A stretch of DNA of 64,000 nt, from contig NZ_CP080598.1 of NCBI RefSeq assembly GCF_019598945.1, positions 3,348,001-3,412,000 on the forward strand. Direction: 5' to 3'. Below, in pieces: positions 25,434-33,987 of this stretch (position 1 is the first letter of the stretch; every line of letters starts with the position of its first letter). Position numbers and translations under genes: made by a program. Origin of the DNA: Sphaerospermopsis torques-reginae ITEP-024. Lineage in GTDB: Bacteria; Cyanobacteriota; Cyanobacteriia; Cyanobacteriales; Nostocaceae. Under the pieces are notes generated by a model. It did no database searches. It was not told where the DNA came from and was given only the letters and a program-made list of their open reading frames with translations.

Positions 25434-27293
25434 TTGAAACTACACTACTTATTGCCCGGTACTGTTGGCACAGTTCTTTTACTATCTTCCCCCACCTTAG
25501 CTGCCAAATTAGAATCTTGGCGATTTGATAAAAATCTCAACCGCCTAGAAATTAATACTTCTGGTGCTGTACAACCCCAAGCACAACTAATTTTTAACCC
25601 CACACGCTTGGTAATTGATTTGCCAAATACAACATTTGGGCGATCGCAAACCCAAGCCATAGGCGGAGCTATTAGATCAGTACGGATTGGACAGTTTGAT
25701 CCACAAACAACCCGCCTAGTTATAGAACTCACCCCCGGTTATACCCTCAACCCCCAAGAAGTTAAATTTGTCGGCATCAATCCCCGACGCTGGACAGTAC
25801 AACTACCCAAGCCAGAAATTGATCAACTACCACCCACTGCTAGTAATAATACATATAATTTAGCCACCATAGATTCCCAAAGTTCCCCAACTCAACCGGA
25901 ATTTTCCACAGCAGCCAATATCACACCAGGAACTACTCAAATTCAGAGAGTACAAACAACAGGAGATGGGTTTTTTATTCGTACCAGTGGCGGTAATCCT
26001 CAGATTCAGGCCAATCGTAGCCTCGATCGCACCACCATATTTATGGATATTGCCAACGCTACCCTATCACCAGAACTGACACAAAAAAATTTAGCCATCA
26101 ATAAGCATGGTGTCAGCCGTATTGAATTTACCCAACTGCGAACCACTCCCAGCAGTGTCCGCATGACATTACGGTTAGACAAAAATAGTCCCGATTGGGA
26201 AGTAATAAGCAGTAGTGCTGGCGGCTTGGTTCTATTACCAACTAAAGGTGTTGTGCGCTTACCTCAAAGCATTGAACCATCAACACCTGTTTCCACCCCT
26301 AACAAACCCATTGTTGCTAATAACTCCCCAGCCACTATCGAGTCTGTAGAATTAGCTGGTAATGGTACACAATTACTAATTAGAGCCGATCAAACTTTAT
26401 CCGCTACCAGTGGCTGGGATAGAAGCTCTGGACTATATCGCATCACCATCGAAAATGCTAAATTAGCTCCCAGAGTCCAAGGACCGTCCCTAGAAGCCAA
26501 TAGCTCTGTTCTGAGAGTCAGGTTGCAACCCCAAGCCCCCAACACAGTAGTTATTTTTGTCCAACCAGCATCAGGAGTCAGAATTGGCGAACTAAACCAA
26601 GTCGGTAACGAACTTTTAGCTTTACAATTAGAAAGATATCGTCAAGTTAGACCCCCCATTAGCCTACCCCCCTTACCATCTCCCAACAGCGGGCAATTAC
26701 CAGATCCAAATATCAAGAATCCCCAGCCACGTCCCCGTCCCTCCGTTCCCAAAGGCAAATTATTAGTGGTGATTGACCCTGGACATGGTGGTAAAGACCC
26801 CGGAGCAATTGGTATTGGTGGAACACGAGAGAAAGATATAATTTTACCTATTAGCCTGAGAGTAGCAGAAGTTTTACAGCAAAACGGAGTACAAGTAATA
26901 TTAACAAGGGATTCTGATTATTTCGTCAGCCTCCCCGGACGAGTACAAATGGCAGAAAGAGCTAACGCGGATGTATTTGTCAGCATTCACGCCAATTCAG
27001 TCGGTCTCAGTCGTCCCGAAGTTAGTGGTTTAGAAACTTATTATTATGACAATGGCTTGGGCTTGGCTCGTGCCGTTCATAATAGAATTCTCCAAAGTGT
27101 CAATGTTAGAGACAGGAGAGTGCGAAAAGCTAGATTTTATGTCCTCAGAAAAAGCTCGATGCCCTCAATTTTAGTAGAAACAGGTTATCTCACTGGTAGG
27201 GAAGATATTGCTAAACTGAGAAATCCAACTTATCAAAGGCAAATGGGTGAGGCGATCGCTCAAGGTATTCTTCAGTACCTGAGACAAAGATAA
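25434..27293 (+). CDS. amiC1: N-acetylmuramoyl-L-alanine amidase with AMIN domains (AmiC1-like)
   Basis: A 619-residue exported amidase. TTG start with AGGAG nine bases before. A signal peptide ('LPGTVGTVLLLSSPTLA') is followed by AMIN domains (about residues 25-130 and 180-390) and a Pro-rich linker, then the Amidase_3 catalytic domain from about residue 440: 'VVIDPGHGGKDPGAIG' (zinc His and Glu site), 'FVSIHANSVGLS' and 'SILVETGYLTGRED' (catalytic Glu). In heterocyst-forming cyanobacteria AmiC proteins drill nanopores in septal wall for cell-cell exchange. Followed by a paralogue, about 325 bases on. Confidence 0.93.
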   Translation: MKLHYLLPGTVGTVLLLSSPTLAAKLESWRFDKNLNRLEINTSGAVQPQAQLIFNPTRLVIDLPNTTFGRSQTQAIGGAIRSVRIGQFDPQTTRLVIELTPGYTLNPQEVKFVGINPRRWTVQLPKPEIDQLPPTASNNTYNLATIDSQSSPTQPEFSTAANITPGTTQIQRVQTTGDGFFIRTSGGNPQIQANRSLDRTTIFMDIANATLSPELTQKNLAINKHGVSRIEFTQLRTTPSSVRMTLRLDKNSPDWEVISSSAGGLVLLPTKGVVRLPQSIEPSTPVSTPNKPIVANNSPATIESVELAGNGTQLLIRADQTLSATSGWDRSSGLYRITIENAKLAPRVQGPSLEANSSVLRVRLQPQAPNTVVIFVQPASGVRIGELNQVGNELLALQLERYRQVRPPISLPPLPSPNSGQLPDPNIKNPQPRPRPSVPKGKLLVVIDPGHGGKDPGAIGIGGTREKDIILPISLRVAEVLQQNGVQVILTRDSDYFVSLPGRVQMAERANADVFVSIHANSVGLSRPEVSGLETYYYDNGLGLARAVHNRILQSVNVRDRRVRKARFYVLRKSSMPSILVETGYLTGREDIAKLRNPTYQRQMGEAIAQGILQYLRQR

Positions 27294-27618
27294 GTAATTT
27301 TTCAGAATTCAGTAGGGGTTTAGCATGACGCTTTACCTTACAGATTCGACATATTAACAACAATATCAAGCACGATACTCAAAGTCTGATTTCTTCCGCA
27401 TTCTCTTTTCTCCTGTATCAGTTGAGTATCTCTTTTTACATCTGAAATTGATTAGCCTCACCATATGACACAATCAAAAACATAAGCTATAATTTTACCC
27501 CATTAACTGTGTCTGGCTCCCAGTGCCAAGATCAAGTTTGGAAGGTAAAGGTGTGAGGATTTACTCAAGATGTTGAGATATTTACGGCTTCCATGAATGC
27601 AAATCAGGAGAAAGGACT
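27294..27618. other. Intergenic region between the two amidase genes
   Basis: 325 bases, AT-rich, no gene. Upstream of amiC2 the last 20 bases ('caaatcaggagaaaggac') hold its ribosome binding site, similar to the amiC1 leader, consistent with tandem gene duplication that included the leader. Confidence 0.5.
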
Positions 27619-29541
27619 TTGAAACTACAGTGGTTAATACCCAGCACTGTTGGCACTATCTTATTAGTATCATCGCCAGCAACGGCCGCAAGATTAGAAT
27701 CTTGGCGATTTGATACCAATCAAAACAGATTAGAAATCAACACATCTAGTCCTGTACAACCCCAAGCGCAACTTATTTTTAACCCTACTCGGTTAGTAAT
27801 AGATTTACCAGGGACTAGCTTTGGTCGTCCCCAATTAACCCAACAAATAGGCGGAGCAATTCGCGCTATCCGCATTGGACAGTTTGATCAACAAACAACA
27901 CGGGTAGTTGTAGAACTGAATCCTGGTTATACTATTGACCCCAACCTAGTCAAATTTACACCCTCTACTGGTAGTCGCTGGATAGTACAATTACCAAATC
28001 TAGAAGCTGATGTAGTCCCTGTCTCTGCTTCTGCCGATCAGCCAGCAACAGAAACACCTACACTCCTACCCCCTTCATCTCCATTTACTCCCACACTCGC
28101 CCCTAGAAATACTTACAACATGGTGACGAAACCTGCTGTCACCATACTTGACCAAGACATAGCAGCCAACACCACTGGGGGAATAGTTCAGATCGAAAAC
28201 TTACGAATTACAGGAGATGGTTTTTTTCTTGATACCAGTGGTGGTAATCCCCCACCAAAAATATTTAAAATTCAAGTTAATCGCAGCGAAGATAACCGCA
28301 CTATAAATGTTGACATTGCTGGTGCAGCTTTATCACCAAATCTAGAACAACGAGATTTGTTAATTAATCGCTATGGTGTCAAACGCATCCAACTGACCCA
28401 ACTGCCAAATAAACCGCCTACTGTCCGCATGACCTTACAGGTGGATAGTAACAGCCCCGACTGGCGGGTAACAACCGGCAGTAATGGTGATTTTGTAGTA
28501 TTACCTGATCGTCTTGCCGATATTGCCAAAATTAAAGAAAATCAATCCCCTGTACAAAATGTCAACAGTTCCCCAGCCACCATCGAGGCTGTAGAATTAG
28601 CGGCAAATGGTACACAATTACTCATTAGAGCCGATCAAGCTGTATCCGCTACCGGTGCTTGGGATAGAAACTCTGGTTTATTTCGCATCACTATTCCTAA
28701 TGCTAAGTTGGCTGGTAAGGTAAAAGGACCTGCTTTTGACGCCAATAGTCCTGTGCTGAGGATACGCCTACAACCACAAGCGCCCAACAATGTAGTTGTC
28801 TTGGTTCAACCTGCATCGGGTATAAAAATTGGCGAACTTAACCAAGTGGGAGAGCAAATAATAGCTTTGCAATTACAAAGCTCTCGTCAGTTACAACCGC
28901 CCATTGCTCTACCTCCTTTACCCAGAAGTCAAGGACAGCTACCAGACCCTGTAATCGAAAATCCTCAACCACAACCTCAGCCACGCTTATCAGTTCCCAA
29001 AGGGAAAGTTATAGTGGTGATTGACCCCGGACATGGTGGTAAAGATTCGGGCGCTCCCGGTCTGGGCGGTTTGTTAGAAAAGGATGTGATTCTGCCCATT
29101 GGTAAGAGAGTAGCGCAAATTTTGGAGCAAAATGGCGTACAAGCTGTAATGACGCGAGATGCTGACTTTTTTGTAGAATTGCAAGGAAGGGTAGATATAG
29201 CTAATAGGGTTAATGCGAATTTATTTGTGAGCATTCACGCCAATTCAGTTGATAATCGTCCTGATGTCAATGGGTTAGAAGTATACTATTACGACAGTGG
29301 TTATGCTTTGGCAGAAGTTGTTCGCAACACTCTTCTCCAAGATATTGGTACTCTCAAAGATAGAGGCACACGCAAAGCTAGATTCTATGTGCTAAGAAAA
29401 AATTCTATGCCAGCAATTTTAGTTGAAACAGGTTACATGACTGGTCGTGAGGACAATCCTCGTCTAGCATCACCATCATACCAAAGTCGCATGGCTGATG
29501 CGATCGCTCGTGGTATCCTCAAATATCTGCAACAAAGATGA
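27619..29541 (+). CDS. amiC2: N-acetylmuramoyl-L-alanine amidase with AMIN domains (AmiC2-like)
   Basis: A 640-residue paralogue of the preceding gene with the same layout: TTG start after AGGAGAAAGG, signal peptide ('IPSTVGTILLVSSPATA'), AMIN domains, Pro-rich linker, C-terminal Amidase_3 with 'VVIDPGHGGKDSGAPG', 'FVSIHANSVDNRPD' and 'AILVETGYMTGRED'. Similarity is strong across the full length with a longer loop around residues 135-180. In Nostoc punctiforme AmiC2 is needed for septal nanopores, filament communication and differentiation; that role here is by family and gene order. Catalytic residues are intact. Confidence 0.93.
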   Translation: MKLQWLIPSTVGTILLVSSPATAARLESWRFDTNQNRLEINTSSPVQPQAQLIFNPTRLVIDLPGTSFGRPQLTQQIGGAIRAIRIGQFDQQTTRVVVELNPGYTIDPNLVKFTPSTGSRWIVQLPNLEADVVPVSASADQPATETPTLLPPSSPFTPTLAPRNTYNMVTKPAVTILDQDIAANTTGGIVQIENLRITGDGFFLDTSGGNPPPKIFKIQVNRSEDNRTINVDIAGAALSPNLEQRDLLINRYGVKRIQLTQLPNKPPTVRMTLQVDSNSPDWRVTTGSNGDFVVLPDRLADIAKIKENQSPVQNVNSSPATIEAVELAANGTQLLIRADQAVSATGAWDRNSGLFRITIPNAKLAGKVKGPAFDANSPVLRIRLQPQAPNNVVVLVQPASGIKIGELNQVGEQIIALQLQSSRQLQPPIALPPLPRSQGQLPDPVIENPQPQPQPRLSVPKGKVIVVIDPGHGGKDSGAPGLGGLLEKDVILPIGKRVAQILEQNGVQAVMTRDADFFVELQGRVDIANRVNANLFVSIHANSVDNRPDVNGLEVYYYDSGYALAEVVRNTLLQDIGTLKDRGTRKARFYVLRKNSMPAILVETGYMTGREDNPRLASPSYQSRMADAIARGILKYLQQR

Positions 29542-29640
29542 GGTGATTGGTGACTGGTAACTGGGGACTGGTGACTGGGAATAAGTTTTTACCAATTACC
29601 AATTACCAATTACCAATTACCTATCATTAGTAGTCAATAA
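29542..29640. repeat. Heptamer repeats after amiC2
   Basis: 'ggtgattggtgactggtaactgg' units followed by 'accaattaccaattacc' units (29591-29620). STRR-type spacer between amiC2 and murI. Confidence 0.85.
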
Positions 29641-29693
29641 GCAAATTGTCTGCTAAATTCTGTATTTTAAAATAGCAACATCTAAATCAATAT

Positions 29694-30557
29694 TTGCCTG
29701 TGTTTTCATCTTCCATTTTTGAAGGTAATCTTGACGATTTTTCGGAACAGGAAGCTCAACGCTCTCCCATTGGGGTGTTTGACAGTGGTGTCGGTGGGCT
29801 GACGGTATTGCGACAACTCTATAAGCAACTTCCCAATGAATCAATTATTTATTTTGGGGATACTGCTCATCTTCCCTATGGTATTCGTTCACAAGCTGAG
29901 ATTTTACAATATGTGAGGGAAATATTGAACTGGATGCAGCAGCAACGGGTGAAAATGGTCATAATGGCTTGTAACACCAGTTCTGCTCTAGCACTAGAAA
30001 ATGTCCGTCAGGAATTTAACTTTCCTATCCTGGGTGTAGTCCTACCAGGAGCAAAGGCCGCAGTACAAATGGGTAAGCGAATAGGTGTTATTGCTACCCC
30101 TGCTACTGCTAAAAGCAATGCGTATCGTCAGGCAATGATGGAAATTAAACCTGATGTCCAAGTCTGGCAAGTTAGTTGTCCAGAATTTGTCCCTCTAATT
30201 GAACAAAATCGAATTCACGATCCTTACACTACTCAAGTTGCTAGTGCTTATCTTGAACCTTTACTTAAACAGGAAATTGATACTTTAATTTATGGCTGTA
30301 CCCATTATCCACTTCTAGCACCCGTACTGCGATCGCTCCTCCCTGCTCACGTCAAGTTAGTTGACCCTGCTGTTCATGTTGTTACAGCTTGCGCTCAAGA
30401 CTTAGACTTATTAAACATCAGGAATAATCACCTACCAATGCCTACTCGCTTTGCTGTCAGCGGTTGTCCCCAACAATTTGCTCAGTCTGGATTACAGTGG
30501 TTAGGTTATACCCCTCTGGTAGAACAGGTATATTTGACTGATGCTACTGTCTCCTAA
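29694..30557 (+). CDS. murI: Glutamate racemase
   Basis: A cofactor-independent racemase that makes D-glutamate for peptidoglycan. It has 'PIGVFDSGVGGLTVLRQL' near the start, and both catalytic cysteines in 'VIMACNTSSALAL' and 'LIYGCTHYPLL'. The total of up to 287 residues is normal. The start is uncertain: TTG 29694 opens the frame, and a GTG six bases later (29700) is equally plausible. Placed just after the cell wall amidases, it forms a peptidoglycan cluster with them. Confidence 0.95.
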   Translation: MPVFSSSIFEGNLDDFSEQEAQRSPIGVFDSGVGGLTVLRQLYKQLPNESIIYFGDTAHLPYGIRSQAEILQYVREILNWMQQQRVKMVIMACNTSSALALENVRQEFNFPILGVVLPGAKAAVQMGKRIGVIATPATAKSNAYRQAMMEIKPDVQVWQVSCPEFVPLIEQNRIHDPYTTQVASAYLEPLLKQEIDTLIYGCTHYPLLAPVLRSLLPAHVKLVDPAVHVVTACAQDLDLLNIRNNHLPMPTRFAVSGCPQQFAQSGLQWLGYTPLVEQVYLTDATVS

Positions 30558-30777
30558 GTCATTAGTCATTAATCATTAGTCATTAGTCATTAGTCAAATA
30601 ATTTTAGATTTTAGATTTGTGTTAGCGAAGCCCAGGCAGCACATATATTATTTTAGATTAATTGTTTTGGATTTATTCTTTTTATAAGCAGCTTGCTGGT
30701 GAAGTAGGAATACCTAACAACTTTTATCCAAAATCCAAAATCCAAAATCCAAAATCCAAAATCCAAAATCTAAAATT
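30558..30777. repeat. Heptamer repeats between murI and a small membrane protein gene
   Basis: 'gtcattagtcattaatcatt' units at 30557-30596, and about six 'aaaatcc' heptamers at 30728-30776. Non-coding. Confidence 0.88.
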
Positions 30778-30975
30778 TCATTGACTATTGACTACCTCAG
30801 TCACTTTTGTTCTTAATTCTCTTTCCTGCTGGTGTTGCTCCTGAATAACCGCAGTCCCACTTTTAATAACACTATTTCTACCTGTTCGCTTTGCTAGTGC
30901 TAATAATAAGTAGACTGTAAATAAATATCCAGCAGCTAAAATAAAGATCATCATAGGCATATTTCCATAAATCAT
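30778..30975 (-). CDS. Small single-pass membrane protein, function unknown
   Basis: A 65-residue ORF, 'MIYGNMPMMIFILAAGYLFT', with one hydrophobic helix (residues about 7-28) followed by a basic patch 'AKRTGRN' and a charged tail 'EQHQQERELRTKVTEVV'. This N-out/C-in membrane anchor design is credible for a real small protein, and codon use looks normal, but I recognise no family and see no clear ribosome binding site. Its 3' end abuts heptamer repeats. Confidence 0.5.
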   Translation of the reverse strand: MIYGNMPMMIFILAAGYLFTVYLLLALAKRTGRNSVIKSGTAVIQEQHQQERELRTKVTEVVNSQ

Positions 30976-31873
30976 TGTTCTACCAACTCAACTTTCAAAG
31001 GACTATAAAATTGCATACACAAATAGTAGAACTTCAGCAAATCAAGCACATCCTTGATTGCTGTAGTAGGCTATGCAAAGCCCACCAGTAGAGTTTTACT
31101 TCTCTCTGGTTAAACAATTTATTATTTGATTAAGCTTTTCACAGACCACACATCGAACAGCAGTTAATTTGCTAAATAGCAACTTAAAACGGCGCTCCTC
31201 AGCAGTCTACCTAGTCTGCGTTATTCACCTTCACACCAATCAAGTAAGAGCTACACTTATGCTCAACCTTAGCTGAGGACGTGTAGTGGCTTTCTTAATA
31301 GAAAGCATATCATCTAACTCAAAAGGGATTATTGCCGCACAGCAAACCTTAGGAATCATTTCCTTAATTCTGTCGGCCACTGGTTATTTTAGACTCACAA
31401 ATCCAATGAGCAAAATCACCTATTGATGATTAACTTTTTTTTTGGCAGTGAATATCTGAAAAATTTAAAATTCCTATATTTTAGCGTAACACAACAGACC
31501 TGGATTTTCAGCTAACTTCTAGACTAAATTTCAAATTTTCTCAATGTTGATAGACAAGTTTTGGAGAATTTTCTTGACGATTACATACTTTGCACAGGTT
31601 ATACAGGAATAATACAGTTAAATTGGCAATTTACTGAGTATGACTTAATCCTGCTGTTTTCTCCTCCGCTTCGACTCCTGCACTGATTTCCAAACTAAAA
31701 GGGTTAAAAGCTAGTTAGTAACGAAAGCTAACAGATGCTCATATTTGCTCACATTTGCTCAAGGTTTATGTCCCGTGAGGTTTTTGATGAAGATTTTACG
31801 CTGGCTATGGTTTATCTTAAAATGAGTAAAGGATATGTAAACTTTCGTAACTAAAGTCAGAGTCCGCCCATCC
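30976..31873. other. Long intergenic region upstream of sds
   Basis: About 900 bases without a convincing ORF. Around 31190-31330 the composition is less AT-rich than its surroundings, and a non-coding RNA is possible but not shown. A hairpin-forming element at 31701-31775 recurs at 57500-57575. The sds promoter and leader lie in 31780-31873. Confidence 0.45.
31701..31775 (+). promoter_or_regulatory. Conserved hairpin element, copy A (upstream of sds)
   Basis: Reads 'gggttaaaagctagttagta', then 'aacagatgctca', then 'tgctcaaggttta'. Alignable over its length with 57500-57575 between remA and gmk. GTTAG and CTAAC can pair (31714-31718 with 31728-31732). On the same strand as the gene that follows, about 100 bases upstream of it. 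Function unknown; could be a dispersed repeat, an attenuator or an sRNA. Confidence 0.5.
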
Positions 31874-32845
31874 ATGACCCCAGCCACCTCCCTGTTCACC
31901 CCTGTGGAAGCAGACCTGCGAATACTAGCAGATAACCTCACACAGCTAGTTGGAAATCGCCACCCCATTCTCTATGCAGCAGCCGAACATCTATTCGGTG
32001 CTGGGGGCAAGCGTATTAGACCGGCTATTGTGCTGCTGATATCGCGGGCTACCATGCTAGAAAAAGACATTACGCTCCGTCATCGACGATTAGCAGAGAT
32101 TACGGAAATGATCCACACAGCCAGCTTGGTACATGATGATGTAGTGGATGAATCCAATGTACGCCGTGGAGTGCCTACGGTTCATAGTTTGTTTGGCAAC
32201 CGCATTGCCGTACTAGCAGGAGATTTCCTCTTTGCTCAATCTTCCTGGTATTTGGCAAATCTGGATAATTTGGATGTAGTTAAACTACTTTCAGAAGTAA
32301 TCATGGATTTGGCCGCTGGGGAGATTCAACAAGGGTTAAATCGTTTTGATACTAATCTTTCTACGGAAACTTACCTGAAAAAGAGCTATTACAAAACAGC
32401 CTCATTAATTGCTAACAGTTCTAAAGCCGCTGGACTACTCAGCAACGTTTCCCTAGAGAGTGCTGAAAACTTGTATAACTACGGTAAGCATCTGGGTTTA
32501 GCCTTCCAAATAGTAGATGATATTCTAGATTTCACTGGTTCGACAGATACTTTAGGTAAACCAGCCGCATCGGATCTCAAAAGCGGTAATCTGACAGCAC
32601 CAGTGTTATTTGCCTTAGAGGAACAACCTTATCTAGAAGTGTTGATCGAAAGAGAGTTTGCCCAAGAAGGAGATTTAGAACAGGCACTAAAGCTGATTTC
32701 AGATAGCCAAGGCATACAGAGGGCTAGAGAATTAGCTGCTCACCATGCGAAGGTATCTGCTGAACATATTGCCACCTTAGAACCCTCAGAATCACGGCAA
32801 GCATTAATCAATATGACTGATTATGTATTAAGTCGGCTTTATTAG
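31874..32845 (+). CDS. sds: Solanesyl diphosphate synthase (trans-prenyltransferase)
   Basis: A 323-residue polyprenyl synthase for the plastoquinone side chain. First aspartate-rich motif 'LVHDDVVDESNVRRGVPTVH', second 'FQIVDDILDFTGS', and 'GGKRIRPAIVLL' for substrate binding. Length is normal. The gene order murI-sds-hetZ agrees with what I recall from Anabaena PCC 7120. Chain length (C45) is inferred from the cyanobacterial orthologue, not from motifs. Confidence 0.92.
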   Translation: MTPATSLFTPVEADLRILADNLTQLVGNRHPILYAAAEHLFGAGGKRIRPAIVLLISRATMLEKDITLRHRRLAEITEMIHTASLVHDDVVDESNVRRGVPTVHSLFGNRIAVLAGDFLFAQSSWYLANLDNLDVVKLLSEVIMDLAAGEIQQGLNRFDTNLSTETYLKKSYYKTASLIANSSKAAGLLSNVSLESAENLYNYGKHLGLAFQIVDDILDFTGSTDTLGKPAASDLKSGNLTAPVLFALEEQPYLEVLIEREFAQEGDLEQALKLISDSQGIQRARELAAHHAKVSAEHIATLEPSESRQALINMTDYVLSRLY

Positions 32846-32914
32846 GCATTTTGGATTTGAGATTTTAGATTTTAGATTCTATCCAAAATCCAAAATCCAA
32901 AATCCAAAATTGAT

Positions 32915-33409
32915 TCAGGCGATATCTGGAGGTACTTGCTTGATAGGTATATGTTGCTGCAACTTCTGTTCAATCATCTTTTGCAGGTCAGTGCGCTCCA
33001 CTTCAATAGCGTTGGTGGTAGTGCCGGGAGTCTCAAAAAAAACTATACTATCTACTGGTTCTAATGCCACCAGTTGAAACAAAATATGAATTACAGGCAT
33101 AGGTTTAGCCACTGTTTGAGGGTCAACAACCCCAAGAGATGAAGATAGGGCAACATCCTGTAATCGAGGAAAGGCGTAAACTACGCGCTTTTCCCCTGTT
33201 GTTCCTTTTGGGGCTGGATTATCCTTGTGCTTCAATGTAGTTAAAACCCAGCGTTCCTGCAAATTTTGGAGAATATAGTATTGAGAGTGTTGTAAATTTT
33301 GAGCGATCGCTCTCAAAACCGGGGCAATAGTAGCCACAAGTTTTGGTGTCACACCATCTTGAGGTGCATTATCAATCAACAATTGAATTTGTGCTTCTAA
33401 ATTTGTCAT
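32915..33409 (-). CDS. Conserved cyanobacterial protein, function unknown
   Basis: A 164-residue soluble protein, 'MTNLEAQIQLLIDNAPQDGV' onward, with an alpha/beta-looking composition and 'LQERWVLTTLKHKDNPAPKG', 'KRVVYAFPRLQDVA', 'PVIHILFQLVALEPVDSIVF'. No known domain or motif. Good codon use and clean ends make it a real gene. It sits between sds and the hetZ fusion, facing sds, with heptamer repeats (32850-32910) at its 3' side. Confidence 0.8.
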   Translation of the reverse strand: MTNLEAQIQLLIDNAPQDGVTPKLVATIAPVLRAIAQNLQHSQYYILQNLQERWVLTTLKHKDNPAPKGTTGEKRVVYAFPRLQDVALSSSLGVVDPQTVAKPMPVIHILFQLVALEPVDSIVFFETPGTTTNAIEVERTDLQKMIEQKLQQHIPIKQVPPDIA

Positions 33410-33987
33410 GACTTGTAAATTACTCCTGATTAATGTCCAAAATATTCAAGCGGGGAACTGGGGACTGGGGACTGGGGACCTCACAAGGGTAGGTATTTTA
33501 CATTGTCGTGAGGGCAAGACTTGGATGACTTGGAAGGACAGTGGACAAGGGAGGAAAACCGTACAAAATCAGATGCTCTTGGTAACCAGAAAACTACGTT
33601 AAAATACTGGTGTGCGTATCAAATCTTCCTTGTCTACAATACCTCCTTGTCTTCCTAGTACAACACAGCGTAAATAAACCAACCATTCTAAATCTCCGAC
33701 AATCCTATGCTGTCTTGGTTTTGACTTTTGACTTTTGACTTTTGACTTCCGCGAAGCGGTACTAGTCCTGCCTTCACAGTTAATATTAAAAACCTACCCC
33801 TGTGAGGGACCCTTGACTGGGGACTGGGTTATTAACTGCTCCCCTGCCTCCTTCTTTGTCACCTGTCATCTGTCACCTGTCACCTGTCACCAATAACTGG
33901 TAGCTTATACATAACATCTATCAAGCTAACAGCCACGGCCTTACAGGTTGTGTTTAAGTATGTTAGGTTATTTTTAAAATTCCGACT
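33410..33987. other. Repeat-rich gap upstream of the hetZ fusion gene
   Basis: Contains 'ggggactggggactgggg' (33453-33478), 'gacttttgacttttgac' (33721-33748), the 'ccgcgaagcggt' palindrome (33749-33760) and 'cacctgtcatctgtcacctgtcacc' (33859-33891). A 64-codon ORF at 33408 is rejected. The hetZ promoter presumably lies in 33890-33987. Confidence 0.55.
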
